Positions 54,753 to 63,101 of a stretch of 64,000 nucleotides of DNA are shown here, piece by piece; position 1 is the stretch's first letter, and every line of letters starts with the position of its first letter. The position numbers and the translations under genes were made by a program. The stretch is from contig CAJTDC010000016.1 of NCBI GenBank assembly GCA_910575055.1, forward strand, positions 1 to 64,000. Reading direction: 5' to 3'. Under the pieces are notes generated by a model. The model searched no databases. It was not told the origin of the DNA and saw only the letters and a list, made by a program, of their open reading frames with translations. The stretch comes from Clostridia bacterium. GTDB taxonomy: Bacteria > Bacillota > Clostridia > Lachnospirales > Anaerotignaceae.

Positions 54753-57392
54753 ATGAAAGAATTAGCAAAAAATTACGACCCTTCCATAGTGGAAGAACGT
54801 TTATACGAACAATGGATGGAAAAGAAATATTTTCATACCATTATTGACAAAAGTAAAAAACCTTATTGTATTGTTATGCCACCACCAAATATTACAGGAC
54901 AGCTTCATATGGGACACGCATTGGACAATACCATACAAGATATATTAATTAGATGGAAGAGAATGGAAGGCTATAATACGCTTTGGCTTCCAGGTATTGA
55001 CCACGCAAGTATATCAACAGAATTAAAAGTAGTACAAAAAATGGCAGAAGAAGGTTTAACTAAGGCCGATGTAGGCAGAGAGGGATTTTTAGAAAGAGCA
55101 TGGGCTTGGAAGGAAGAATATGGCGGAATTATATTAAATCAGATTAAAAAATTAGGAAGTTCCTGTGATTGGGAAAGAGTTCGTTTTACTATGGACGAAG
55201 GTCTTTCTGATGCTGTATTAGAGGTATTTGTTAGACTGTATGAAAAAGGTTATGTTTATAGAGGAGAAAAAATAGTTAACTGGTGCCCAGAATGTCAGAC
55301 AACAATATCTGATGCAGAAGTAAATCACGTAGATACTGCAGGACATTTTTATCACGTAAATTATCCTATTGTAGGAAGTGATGAAAATTTACTTCTTGCT
55401 ACAACACGTCCTGAAACAATGTTAGGAGATACTGCAGTAGCAGTACATCCAGATGATGAAAGATACCAGCATCTTATAGGTAAAAAATGTATATTGCCTT
55501 TGGTAGGAAAAGAAATTCCTATTGTAGCAGATAGCTATGTAGATAGAGAATTTGGTACAGGTGTTGTAAAAATTACACCAGCACACGACCCTAATGACTT
55601 TGAAGTAGGTGTTCGCCACAATCTAGAAAGAATTAATGTACTCAATGATGATGGTACTATGAATGAAAATGCTGGAAAATATCAAGGTATGGACAGATAT
55701 GAGGCAAGAGAAAAAATTGTTTCAGAATTAAAAGAACAAGGATATTTAGTAAAAATTGAAGACATTACTCACGCTGTTGGTACACACGAAAGATGTAATA
55801 AAATTGTAGAACCAATGATAAAATTACAGTGGTTTGTAAAAATGGACGAGCTAGCAAAACCAGCTATTGAAATATATAAAAATAAATCCCTCCGTTTTAT
55901 ACCAGATAGATTTGGTAAAGTATATTTACATTGGTTGGATAATATTAAAGATTGGTGTATTTCTCGCCAACTTTGGTGGGGGCATAGAATACCAGCATAT
56001 TATTGTGCAGACTGCGGTCATATTACTGTTTCTAAAACAGCACCAGAAAAATGCGAAAAATGTGGCTGTACTTCATTGACACAAGATGAAGATGCACTTG
56101 ATACATGGTTTTCTTCTGCATTATGGCCTTTTTCTACATTAGGTTGGCCTGATGAAAATGCAGAAGATTTAAAACATTTTTATCCTACTAGTGTATTAGT
56201 AACTGGATATGATATTATATTCTTCTGGGTAGTTAGAATGACATTTTCTGGTATGGAATGGATGAAACAAACACCTTTCCACGATGTATTTATACACGGC
56301 TTGGTAAGAGATGACAAGGGAAGAAAATTCTCAAAATCATTAGGAAATGGCATTGACCCATTAGAAGTGATTGAAAAATATGGTGCAGATGCTTTAAGAT
56401 TGATGTTAATTACAGGAAATGCACCAGGAAATGATATGCGTTTTTATTGGGAGAGATTAGAAGCTAGTAGAAACTTCTTAAATAAATTGTGGAATGCTTC
56501 TCGTTTTGTGCTTATGAATTTAGAAGAAAACTTACCAAAAGAAATGCCTTCAAATCTAACATCAGCAGATAAATGGATACTTTCCAAAGTAAATACATTG
56601 GCGAAAGATGTAGAAGAAAATATGAAAGGTTATGAATTGGGTATTGCAGCACAAAAAGTTCACGATTTCTTGTGGGACGAATATTGTGACTGGTATATTG
56701 AAATGGTAAAACCACGTCTTTATAATAAAGAAGATGACACCAGAATAGCAGCACTTTGGACATTAAAAACAGTATTGATTACTGCATTGAAATTGCTTCA
56801 CCCATTTATGCCATTTATTACAGAAGAATTGTTTTTAAATGTACAAAATGAAGAAGAAAGTATTATGATTTCACAATGGCCAACATTGAAACAAGAGTGG
56901 GCATTTTCAGAAAATGAAAAAGAAATAGATATCATAAAAGAAGCAGTTAGAAGTATTCGTAATATTAGGGCAGAAATGAATGTAGCACCTTCTAAAAAAG
57001 CGCAAGTATTTGTAGTAACAGAAAATAAAGAAACAGCAGATATATTTGAAAAATCAAAAGTATTCTTTAAAACATTATCTTATGCAAGTGATGTTTGTGT
57101 ACAATCTGATAAAAATAATATAGGTGATGATGCTGTTTCTGTGGTAATTCATAATGCAGTAATATATATGCCATTTGCAGAATTGGTTGATATTACAAAA
57201 GAAGTAGAGCGTTTAGAAAAAGAAAAACAAAAATTAGAAAAAGAAATAGAAAGAGTTACAAAAAAATTAAGCAATGAAGGATTTGTTGCGAAAGCACCAG
57301 AAAAAGTAATTGAAGAAGAAAAAGCAAAAGAAATAAAATATAGAGCAATGCTAGCACAAGTAGAAGAAAGATTAACACAAATGAAAAAATAA
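54753..57392 (+). CDS. valS: Valine-tRNA ligase
   Basis: An 879-residue class Ia aminoacyl-tRNA synthetase. The HIGH motif is in [20 protein letters not shown] is KFSKS in [11 protein letters not shown], the editing domain has [11 protein letters not shown], and a zinc-type CADCGH...CEKCGC pair lies in the insert. A C-terminal coiled coil (from about 810, [18 protein letters not shown]) is the tRNA-contacting arm typical of ValRS. It is a single gene between a T-box and a terminator. Confidence 0.98.
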   Translation: MKELAKNYDPSIVEERLYEQWMEKKYFHTIIDKSKKPYCIVMPPPNITGQLHMGHALDNTIQDILIRWKRMEGYNTLWLPGIDHASISTELKVVQKMAEEGLTKADVGREGFLERAWAWKEEYGGIILNQIKKLGSSCDWERVRFTMDEGLSDAVLEVFVRLYEKGYVYRGEKIVNWCPECQTTISDAEVNHVDTAGHFYHVNYPIVGSDENLLLATTRPETMLGDTAVAVHPDDERYQHLIGKKCILPLVGKEIPIVADSYVDREFGTGVVKITPAHDPNDFEVGVRHNLERINVLNDDGTMNENAGKYQGMDRYEAREKIVSELKEQGYLVKIEDITHAVGTHERCNKIVEPMIKLQWFVKMDELAKPAIEIYKNKSLRFIPDRFGKVYLHWLDNIKDWCISRQLWWGHRIPAYYCADCGHITVSKTAPEKCEKCGCTSLTQDEDALDTWFSSALWPFSTLGWPDENAEDLKHFYPTSVLVTGYDIIFFWVVRMTFSGMEWMKQTPFHDVFIHGLVRDDKGRKFSKSLGNGIDPLEVIEKYGADALRLMLITGNAPGNDMRFYWERLEASRNFLNKLWNASRFVLMNLEENLPKEMPSNLTSADKWILSKVNTLAKDVEENMKGYELGIAAQKVHDFLWDEYCDWYIEMVKPRLYNKEDDTRIAALWTLKTVLITALKLLHPFMPFITEELFLNVQNEEESIMISQWPTLKQEWAFSENEKEIDIIKEAVRSIRNIRAEMNVAPSKKAQVFVVTENKETADIFEKSKVFFKTLSYASDVCVQSDKNNIGDDAVSVVIHNAVIYMPFAELVDITKEVERLEKEKQKLEKEIERVTKKLSNEGFVAKAPEKVIEEEKAKEIKYRAMLAQVEERLTQMKK

Positions 57393-57410
57393 TAACATAT
57401 AAATAATATA

Positions 57411-57453
57411 AATAGCAGAGAAAAATTAAAAAATACTCTCTGCTATTTTTCTA
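57411..57453 (+). terminator. Terminator after valS
   Basis: Stem AATAGCAGAG / CTCTGCTATT with a 16-base loop, followed by TTTCTATAT. Confidence 0.85.
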
Positions 57454-57850
57454 TATATATAAAGAAGAGTGTGCAAAAGAGCAGATTTAAAAATAATTTT
57501 TATTTATTTAAAGAAAACAAAATAAAAGTTTAGGTTAAGCATTTTCAAAGTCTTGCGAAGTTTGAGTTGCAAAATGTCCAGTGGACGTTTGTTCTACAAC
57601 GACCGAAGCGAAGCTGAAACCATAGCCTCAATATATTGCTTTTTTACTGCCCTAAGCGTGTTTTGCAAAATAAAATGAACTTTGTTCTCTGAGGAATTTT
57701 TTCATAAGTGAAAAAAATTTTCTCTCCTCAAAAAATGCTTGTTTAGCCATTGCTATAAAAGTAAAAGCATTGATTAGAATAACAATTATTGCTATAATAA
57801 TATTGTTTGCTATGGTTGTTGTGGAGTAATAAGGGAAAAGGAGGAAGGTT
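57454..57850. other. Gene-free stretch with atypical composition
   Basis: About 400 bases without a convincing gene. Around 57540-57660 the base composition rises above the neighbours, with the palindrome GTCCAGTGGAC and GACCGAAGCGAAGCTGAAACC. A hairpin with arms AATTTTTTCA / TGAAAAAAATT inside GAGG...CCTC lies at 57691-57729. The segment looks like a decayed repeat. A minus-strand frame ending at 57652 crosses it but lacks a good ribosome site. The last 30 bases carry AAAAGGAGGAAGG, the ribosome site of the next gene. Confidence 0.4.
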
Positions 57851-58132
57851 ATGTATTGTACACATTGTGGCAAAGAAGTGGATAATAATTTATCACAATA
57901 TCCTTATTGTAGTACACCTATTTCAATGACAAAAACAGAAAATAAAGAAAACAAAGGAAATGTTTGTTAGGAAGTAATAGGATATTGTTTTCCTATACTT
58001 GAAGTAATGTTTTATTTTTTATGGAAAAACACAGAACCGCATAATGCTAAAATGGCAATAAAAGGAGCTGGAATTGCAGTTGCAATTACTTTGTTATTTT
58101 GGTTATATGCTATCATTGATGCAATGCTATAG
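57851..58132 (+). pseudogene. Zinc-ribbon membrane protein, first tandem copy, interrupted by an amber codon
   Basis: Translation from ATG 57851 gives MYCTHCGKEVDNNLSQYPYC and then a TAG at 57968-57970, but the same frame continues to a TAG at 58130-58132 with a membrane part (GYCFPILEVMFYFLWKNTEP, then KGAGIAVAITLLFWLYAI) that parallels the two intact copies downstream. The amber replaces the Trp of MWWGVLGCC. One zinc cysteine is also lost (YPYC for CPYC). Two independent defects point to decay. The first 39 codons could still make a short peptide. Confidence 0.75.
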
Positions 58133-58159
58133 AATATTTTAGTAAGGGAGAGAAGAAGT

Positions 58160-58462
58160 ATGTATTGTAGAAACTGCGGAAAAGAAATCGATAATAATTT
58201 AGCTCAGTGTCCTTATTGTAATACACCTGTAAGTCAAAATCAAATAGTAGTAGAAGATAATGGAAGTATGTGGTGGGGTGTTTTAGGCTGTTGTGTTCCT
58301 ATTGCAGGGTTAGTGTTATATATAGTATGGAAAGATACGAAACCACAAAGTGGTAAAAAAGCGGGTATTGGTGCATTGATTGGTTTTGTACTAAGTGTAT
58401 TAATACCTATATTGTTCTATATATTTATGATTGTTTTGGCTATTGCAACTTATGAGTTATAA
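58160..58462 (+). CDS. Zinc-ribbon domain membrane protein, second tandem copy
   Basis: A 100-residue protein: an N-terminal zinc ribbon with two CxxC pairs (YCRNCGKEI and QCPYCNTP), a linker, then a hydrophobic part with two membrane segments (GVLGCCVPIAGLVLYIVW and IGALIGFVLSVLIPILFYIF) joined by KDTKPQSGKKAG. Small proteins of this build are common in Clostridia and have no defined role. It is closely alike to the next copy, mostly differing in the last 25 residues. Ribosome site GGGAGAGAAG. Confidence 0.8.
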   Translation: MYCRNCGKEIDNNLAQCPYCNTPVSQNQIVVEDNGSMWWGVLGCCVPIAGLVLYIVWKDTKPQSGKKAGIGALIGFVLSVLIPILFYIFMIVLAIATYEL

Positions 58463-58494
58463 TAAATTTATTATAAAAAGGGGAGTAGAAAAAT

Positions 58495-58800
58495 ATGTAT
58501 TGTAGAAATTGTGGAAAAGAAATTGATAATAATTTAGTACAATGTCCCTATTGTAATACACCTGTAAATCAAAATCAAAAGGTAGTAGAAGATAGTGGAA
58601 GTATGTGGTGGGGTGTTTTAGGCTGTTGTGTTCCTATTGTAGGATTGGTATTATATATAGTATGGAAAGATACCAAACCACAAAGCGGTAAAAAAGCAGG
58701 TATTGGTGCATTGATTGGTTTTGTATTAGGTACCATATTGCCTATTGCATTTTATATGATAATATATGGTATTATGTTTACAAATGGAGTTCCTTATTGA
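58495..58800 (+). CDS. Zinc-ribbon domain membrane protein, third tandem copy
   Basis: A 101-residue paralogue of the preceding gene with the same CxxC pairs and the same KDTKPQSGKKAGIGALIGFVL core, but a different end (TILPIAFYMIIYGIMFTNG). The gap between the copies is 32 bases. The close sequence match indicates recent tandem duplication, in line with the decayed first copy at 57.85 kb. It is followed after 17 bases by a DUF2085 gene, so the genes likely form one transcript. Confidence 0.8.
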   Translation: MYCRNCGKEIDNNLVQCPYCNTPVNQNQKVVEDSGSMWWGVLGCCVPIVGLVLYIVWKDTKPQSGKKAGIGALIGFVLGTILPIAFYMIIYGIMFTNGVPY

Positions 58801-58817
58801 TTTAAGAGAATATAAAT

Positions 58818-59186
58818 ATGAAAAAAATAGCATTTTTTTTAAAAATATTTTTTGGCTGTCATAGTTTGCCTGCTCGTTCTTTTTTTTGGAAAGGAAAACA
58901 ATTTCCTATTTGTGCTAGATGTACTGGTGAATTAGTAGGAATGATATTAGAATGTTTATTGTTTTTATCATTGCATTGGTATGCTAGTTGGGGCTGGTGT
59001 ATTGTGTTTGCTATGCCTTTGGTGATAGATGGCACATTACAATTAAAAACAAAATGGTTTAGTAATAATGCTTTGCGATTTTTTACAGGAGTATTTTTTG
59101 GCATTGTTGTAGTTTCTTTTTTACTACATATCCATTTTATGATGTGGGAATTAGCAAAAAAAATAGTACCTATGATACTAAAATAA
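58818..59186 (+). CDS. DUF2085 family membrane protein
   Basis: A 122-residue membrane protein with about three helices. The DUF2085 marks are CHSLPARSFFWKGKQFPIC followed by ARCTGELVGM, then PLVIDGTLQ. Function is unknown. Its final 15 codons (WELAKKIVPMILK) are copied again before the second immunity gene at 59.76 kb, marking the edge of a tandem duplication. Confidence 0.85.
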   Translation: MKKIAFFLKIFFGCHSLPARSFFWKGKQFPICARCTGELVGMILECLLFLSLHWYASWGWCIVFAMPLVIDGTLQLKTKWFSNNALRFFTGVFFGIVVVSFLLHIHFMMWELAKKIVPMILK

Positions 59187-59230
59187 AGAGAGTTTTTAAT
59201 ATAGTTTTTGATAAAAAAGGAGGAAATAAT

Positions 59231-59731
59231 ATGGATTATAGTTTAAATTCTATAGAAGAATGTTTGAAAATTATGGATAAAATGAAATTGATGTGTAATG
59301 AATATGATGACATTGAAGTATTTGATGCAGCATTATACAAAGTGAGAACAGAAGCTGATATGAGTGCAATTGAAAGACTATGTAATATACTCGATGATAA
59401 AACAGAAGGACCTTGCTCTGCTATGATGGATATTTTAGAAAGTATAATTGATATAGCTAAAAGATGTAATCAATTAGAACAAGGTATCTATATTTTTTTA
59501 TCTAATAGCTATAAAATAATAAAGTATGCTGCAGATTGGTATAAAATGTTTCATAGATTACTATTAAATACGTACGATTTGGAGCAATATTATATTTCTG
59601 CTATAAAAAGATTAGATAAACAAAATTTAGACATATTGCTTAATACATTATATGATATAGAAAAATATGATGAAGAAGGCTATTATAAAGAGAGTATTGA
59701 TTTTATACGAAAAGAAGTAGGTATTATATAA
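59231..59731 (+). CDS. Imm30-like immunity protein, copy 1
   Basis: A 166-residue helical acidic protein. The pattern MSAIERLCNILDDKTEGP, AMMDILESI, AADWYKMFHRLLLNTYD and AIKRLDKQNLDILL follows that of Immunity protein 30, which protects against polymorphic toxins. ATG 59231 is preceded by AAAAAAGGAGGAAATAAT; the frame open from 59144 runs through the end of the DUF2085 gene and is not used. No toxin gene is near, so its partner is unknown. Confidence 0.65.
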   Translation: MDYSLNSIEECLKIMDKMKLMCNEYDDIEVFDAALYKVRTEADMSAIERLCNILDDKTEGPCSAMMDILESIIDIAKRCNQLEQGIYIFLSNSYKIIKYAADWYKMFHRLLLNTYDLEQYYISAIKRLDKQNLDILLNTLYDIEKYDEEGYYKESIDFIRKEVGII

Positions 59732-59753
59732 GTTAATAAAAATAAATAATCAT

Positions 59754-59880
59754 TTTATATTGTGGGAATTAGCAAAAAAAATAGTACCTATAATACTAAA
59801 ATAAAGAGAGTTTTTAATATAGTTTTTGATAAAAAAAGAGGAAATAATATGGATTATAGTTTAAATTCTATAGAAGAATG
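59754..59880 (+). repeat. Second arm of a tandem duplication
   Basis: Bases 59136-59264 (end of the DUF2085 gene, spacer, ribosome site and first codons of immunity copy 1) recur here with few changes. The repeat starts at ATTTTAT before TGGGAATTAGC in both places, which gives the left edge of the duplicated unit. In the copy, the ribosome site is GAGG instead of GGAGG. Confidence 0.9.
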
Positions 59881-60346
59881 TTTTCAAATTTTAGAAAAAG
59901 TGAAATATATGTGTAATGAAGAAAATAATATTGAAGTGTTTGACACAGCATTATATAAAATATCACAAGAAGGTGATATGAGTGTAATTGAAAGACTGTG
60001 TACTACTGTTCTAAATGATGAAATAGAAGAACCATTGTCAGCTATGCACGATATTTTAGAAACGATATTTTATATATCTGAAAAATATGACCAAATGGAA
60101 CAAGGTATTTATATTTTTTTATCTAATGGTTATAAAATTATAAAAAATGCTCCATTTGGATTTAAAGTGTTTTCTATGAAAATATTAAATACATACAGTT
60201 CAGATAAATATTATATTTCTGCTATAAAAAGATTAGATAAAGAAAATTTAAAGATATTACTTAATACATTGTATGATATAGAAAAAGATGATAAAGAAGG
60301 GTATTATAAAGAACATATTGATTTCATAATAAAAAGTATAAAATAA
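59849..60346 (+). CDS. Imm30-like immunity protein, copy 2
   Basis: A 165-residue paralogue of the preceding gene. The first 11 residues (MDYSLNSIEEC) and the last third (YYISAIKRLDK, LLNTLYDIEK) match copy 1, whereas the middle (residues about 45-115) has diverged, as expected when immunity specificity changes. The Asp-Asp of copy 1 (LDDKTEG) is LNDEIEE here. The ribosome site GAGGAAATAAT is weaker than in copy 1. It ends at a terminator shared with the convergent VOC gene. Confidence 0.65.
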   Translation: MDYSLNSIEECFQILEKVKYMCNEENNIEVFDTALYKISQEGDMSVIERLCTTVLNDEIEEPLSAMHDILETIFYISEKYDQMEQGIYIFLSNGYKIIKNAPFGFKVFSMKILNTYSSDKYYISAIKRLDKENLKILLNTLYDIEKDDKEGYYKEHIDFIIKSIK

Positions 60347-60347
60347 T

Positions 60348-60377
60348 AAAAAATCCACCAAAAAGGTGGACTTTTTT
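60348..60377. terminator. Bidirectional terminator
   Basis: Stem TCCACC / GGTGGA with A-run before and T-run after, ending the immunity genes on one strand and the VOC gene on the other. Confidence 0.85.
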
Positions 60378-60378
60378 G

Positions 60379-60747
60379 TTATTTTGCAGGAACAATTTCT
60401 AACCAATAATTGTCAGGGTCATTTATAAAATAAATACCCATAGAAGGATTTTCGAAACAGATACAACCCATTTCTTTGTGTTTTTGGTGTGCTGCTTCGA
60501 AATCTTGTGTTACAAATGCTAAATGAAATTCATTTTCTCCTAAATTGTAGGCTTCTTTTCTGTCACGTAGCCAAGTTAATTCTAGTGTAAAATCTGTTTT
60601 GCCATCTCCTAAATAAACAAGTATATAACTACCATCTTGAGCTTCTTTTCTTCTAACTTCTTTTAGTCCTAAAGCTTCTTCATAAAATTTAATGCTTTTT
60701 TGTAAATCTAGTACATTGTAGTTGTAATGATTAAATGTAAAATTCAT
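60379..60747 (-). CDS. VOC-family (glyoxalase I-like) metalloprotein
   Basis: A 122-residue vicinal-oxygen-chelate protein. The probable metal ligands are His in FNHYNYNV, Glu in TLELTWL, His in NEFHLAF and Glu in YWLEIVP, the GloA pattern. Lactoylglutathione-lyase naming is usual, but Clostridia lack glutathione as a rule, so the true substrate may be another thiol adduct or hydroxyacid. Ribosome site AAAGGAGATAAT. Confidence 0.85.
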   Translation of the reverse strand: MNFTFNHYNYNVLDLQKSIKFYEEALGLKEVRRKEAQDGSYILVYLGDGKTDFTLELTWLRDRKEAYNLGENEFHLAFVTQDFEAAHQKHKEMGCICFENPSMGIYFINDPDNYWLEIVPAK

Positions 60748-60772
60748 ATGTTATTATCTCCTTTACTATAAT

Positions 60773-62278
60773 TTAATGATGGTGATGGTCGTGTTTACAA
60801 TCGCAGTCGTGATGATGATGGTGATGGTCGCAGTCACAATGCTGTTGTAATTGATTAGTACATTGGAAACCATATTCTTCAAATATCATACCTACTTTGT
60901 CTATAATAAGTATTTTTTGTTCGAATGTTTGAGCAGTTTCTATAGCATTTTTAATCATAGAAAGTATCTCTTCTACTGTAATGATAGGAGGCAAAACACC
61001 TAAAAGTAATTGCATAGTTGCTTTTCTGACAGCAACAGGCATAACAGAAAATGCTTCTTTGATATGAGCTATAAAATCATCAAATGCTTTTTGTTTCCAT
61101 TCTTGAGAAGCAGGAGGTAAATCTTGAGATGTATCAAAATGGAATAATTCTTCGTTTAAGTCACCATAATAACAACTACGAATAAAATCTTCTGTTAATA
61201 ATATTTTTTTAGTGTCATCACTTAATTGTGAAAAATCATTTATTTTTTTCATATAGTTTAATTCTTGTTTTCCTATATCGTTCGCTTTGTCAATAATAGG
61301 TTCAACAGCATTTTCTAAAGAAGTGATAACTTGTTCTAAATAAGCCTCTTTTTCTGTTTCAGATAATTCTCCACGAAACATTTCACATACAGTATGATAT
61401 AGGTCAGCATAACAAATATCTTTTTCAGTTAGTTCTGAAAAAGAATACCCCAAATAAAAAAGTAATATTAGTGAATTGATGTCATTAAAAAGACAACTGA
61501 ACAAATCTTCTATTTTTTCTAAATTTTCAAAAACAGAATTAAAATCACTGTATTCTTCATTTAATGCTTCATCAGATAATTCACTTGGCATCATATTTTG
61601 TCGAGAAGAAAGCCATTGTGATAATTCTGTAAAATATTTTCCATAATATTTACTTTTTTGAGGAGCAATAATATGATAGAAAGTATTTAAAGAATAAGAA
61701 ATAAATTGTTCTGCTTCACCACTAAAAGAGTATTGTAAGCTTTGTTTTATCATATCATAATATTTAGAACGTGCTATTTGAAAAGGAATACATTTTAAAA
61801 GCTGTCCCATTCTATGTTTTTGTGTTAAAATATCTTCGGAAGTTTTTAAAAATTCCATACAATCTAAATAAAAAATTTCCCATTCTACTTTTTTTTGAGA
61901 AATATTTTCTTCTTTATATTTTCTAATAGCAACTTCATCACCAATTCTGGTATAATGAATATTCCACAAAGAAGTATATTGATAGATATTTTCATAAATA
62001 GAAAGTAATTTCTTTTTTAAATGAATACAATCGTCTAATGCAGAAAGACGTACTTTTTCGTCATCATCATCTAATATCTCCTGAAATTGTATGATATACT
62101 GTTTGATTGTATTTTGTAAATCTAAAATATCATTGTGTATAGTATAATGAATATCTGTTTTTTGGTATTCTCTGTCTAAAGCACTCATTAAAAGCAACAA
62201 AAGGCTTGCTGTAGCTTGTTGCTCAATATATTGTGTAGAAAGAGTTTTTATTTTTTCTTCTAAAATGTAGTCTGACAA
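60773..62278 (-). CDS. Unknown protein with a His/Cys/Asp-rich tail
   Basis: A 501-residue, all-helical acidic protein, family not recognised. The last 22 residues are almost only His, Cys, Asp and one Lys, with six and four consecutive histidines and two C-D-C pairs, a tail able to bind Ni, Zn or Cu. The body contains helices such as FYLDCMEFLKTSEDIL and LTEDFIRSCYYGDLNEELFH. TTG at 62278 has AAAGGAG eight bases upstream; the in-frame ATG at 62296 contains that ribosome site, so TTG is chosen. The gene lies next to cobO, transcribed away from it. A metal store or delivery role is only a guess. Confidence 0.7.
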   Translation of the reverse strand: MSDYILEEKIKTLSTQYIEQQATASLLLLLMSALDREYQKTDIHYTIHNDILDLQNTIKQYIIQFQEILDDDDEKVRLSALDDCIHLKKKLLSIYENIYQYTSLWNIHYTRIGDEVAIRKYKEENISQKKVEWEIFYLDCMEFLKTSEDILTQKHRMGQLLKCIPFQIARSKYYDMIKQSLQYSFSGEAEQFISYSLNTFYHIIAPQKSKYYGKYFTELSQWLSSRQNMMPSELSDEALNEEYSDFNSVFENLEKIEDLFSCLFNDINSLILLFYLGYSFSELTEKDICYADLYHTVCEMFRGELSETEKEAYLEQVITSLENAVEPIIDKANDIGKQELNYMKKINDFSQLSDDTKKILLTEDFIRSCYYGDLNEELFHFDTSQDLPPASQEWKQKAFDDFIAHIKEAFSVMPVAVRKATMQLLLGVLPPIITVEEILSMIKNAIETAQTFEQKILIIDKVGMIFEEYGFQCTNQLQQHCDCDHHHHHHDCDCKHDHHHH

Positions 62279-62402
62279 AAAAAAATCTCCTTTCATATGA
62301 TATTGTATTACATTGATTTTTTTTCTATTATAAAGCAAAAATAATATAGATACAATCATTTTAATAAAATGATTTGTAAAGCAAAATAAAAGAGGTGAAA
62401 AA

Positions 62403-62924
62403 ATGGTATTATTATATACAGGACAAGGAAAGGGAAAAACAACAGCAGCAATAGGATTGTGTATTAGAGCATTAGGTTGGGAAAAAAAAGTTTGTATGAT
62501 ACAATTTTTGAAATCACCAGATTTTGAAAGCGGAGAAATAAAATTATTAAAAAAACTAAATATAGAATTGTATCAAACAGGAATAGGATATTCGTGGACA
62601 AAAACACCTCAGCAACAAATAGAATGTATTCAAAAAGCTTGGAGATTATGTAAAGAAATATTACTTTGTGGAAAATATGATATGGTAATATTAGACGAAA
62701 TTGTGAATGTATTTTGTATGAAAACTCTTTGTGTATCTGACTTTTTAACAGAACAAGATTTGATTGCGGTACTCCAAAATACTAAAAAAACAATGGATAT
62801 TGTATTAACAGGAAGAAATGCGAGTAAAAAATTAATAGAATATGTAGATTTAGTAACAGAAATGAAGGCTGTAAAACATTATTATCAAAAGGGAATAAAA
62901 GCAATAAAAGGACTGGAATATTAA
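62403..62924 (+). CDS. cobO: Cob(I)yrinic acid a,c-diamide adenosyltransferase
   Basis: A 173-residue corrinoid adenosyltransferase, which transfers the 5'-deoxyadenosyl group of ATP to the cobalt of cobalamin precursors. P-loop YTGQGKGKTTAA at 5-16, CMIQFLKS, the Walker B strand MVILDEIVN, LTGRNA and the C-terminal TEMKAVKHYYQKGIKA are complete, in contrast to the paralogue at 12.4 kb. AAAGAGGTGAAAAA precedes the ATG. Confidence 0.95.
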   Translation: MVLLYTGQGKGKTTAAIGLCIRALGWEKKVCMIQFLKSPDFESGEIKLLKKLNIELYQTGIGYSWTKTPQQQIECIQKAWRLCKEILLCGKYDMVILDEIVNVFCMKTLCVSDFLTEQDLIAVLQNTKKTMDIVLTGRNASKKLIEYVDLVTEMKAVKHYYQKGIKAIKGLEY

Positions 62925-63101
62925 TAAAAAAATGATGTGAAATAAATATTATATAAATAGAAACATATATAATGTTTACCCATAGAATATATAAAAATAG
63001 CATTTCCTATTAGTGAAATATATGGTATGATTATATGGGTTATTTGTAAGTATATAATACCATAAATATAGAAATAAATGAGGATAAGAGGGGGAAAAAA
63101 T

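Noticed and set aside
57652-57873. 73-codon minus-strand frame ending in the odd segment after valS
   Set aside because: No good ribosome site, overlaps the start of the zinc-ribbon gene, and half of it is a hydrophobic antisense of AT-rich sequence. It may be part of a repeat, so the segment is listed as a finding instead.
59144-59230. Upstream extension of immunity copy 1 (and likewise 59762-59848 for copy 2)
   Set aside because: The extension reads through the end of the DUF2085 gene and its duplicate in another frame; good ribosome sites lie before 59231 and 59849.
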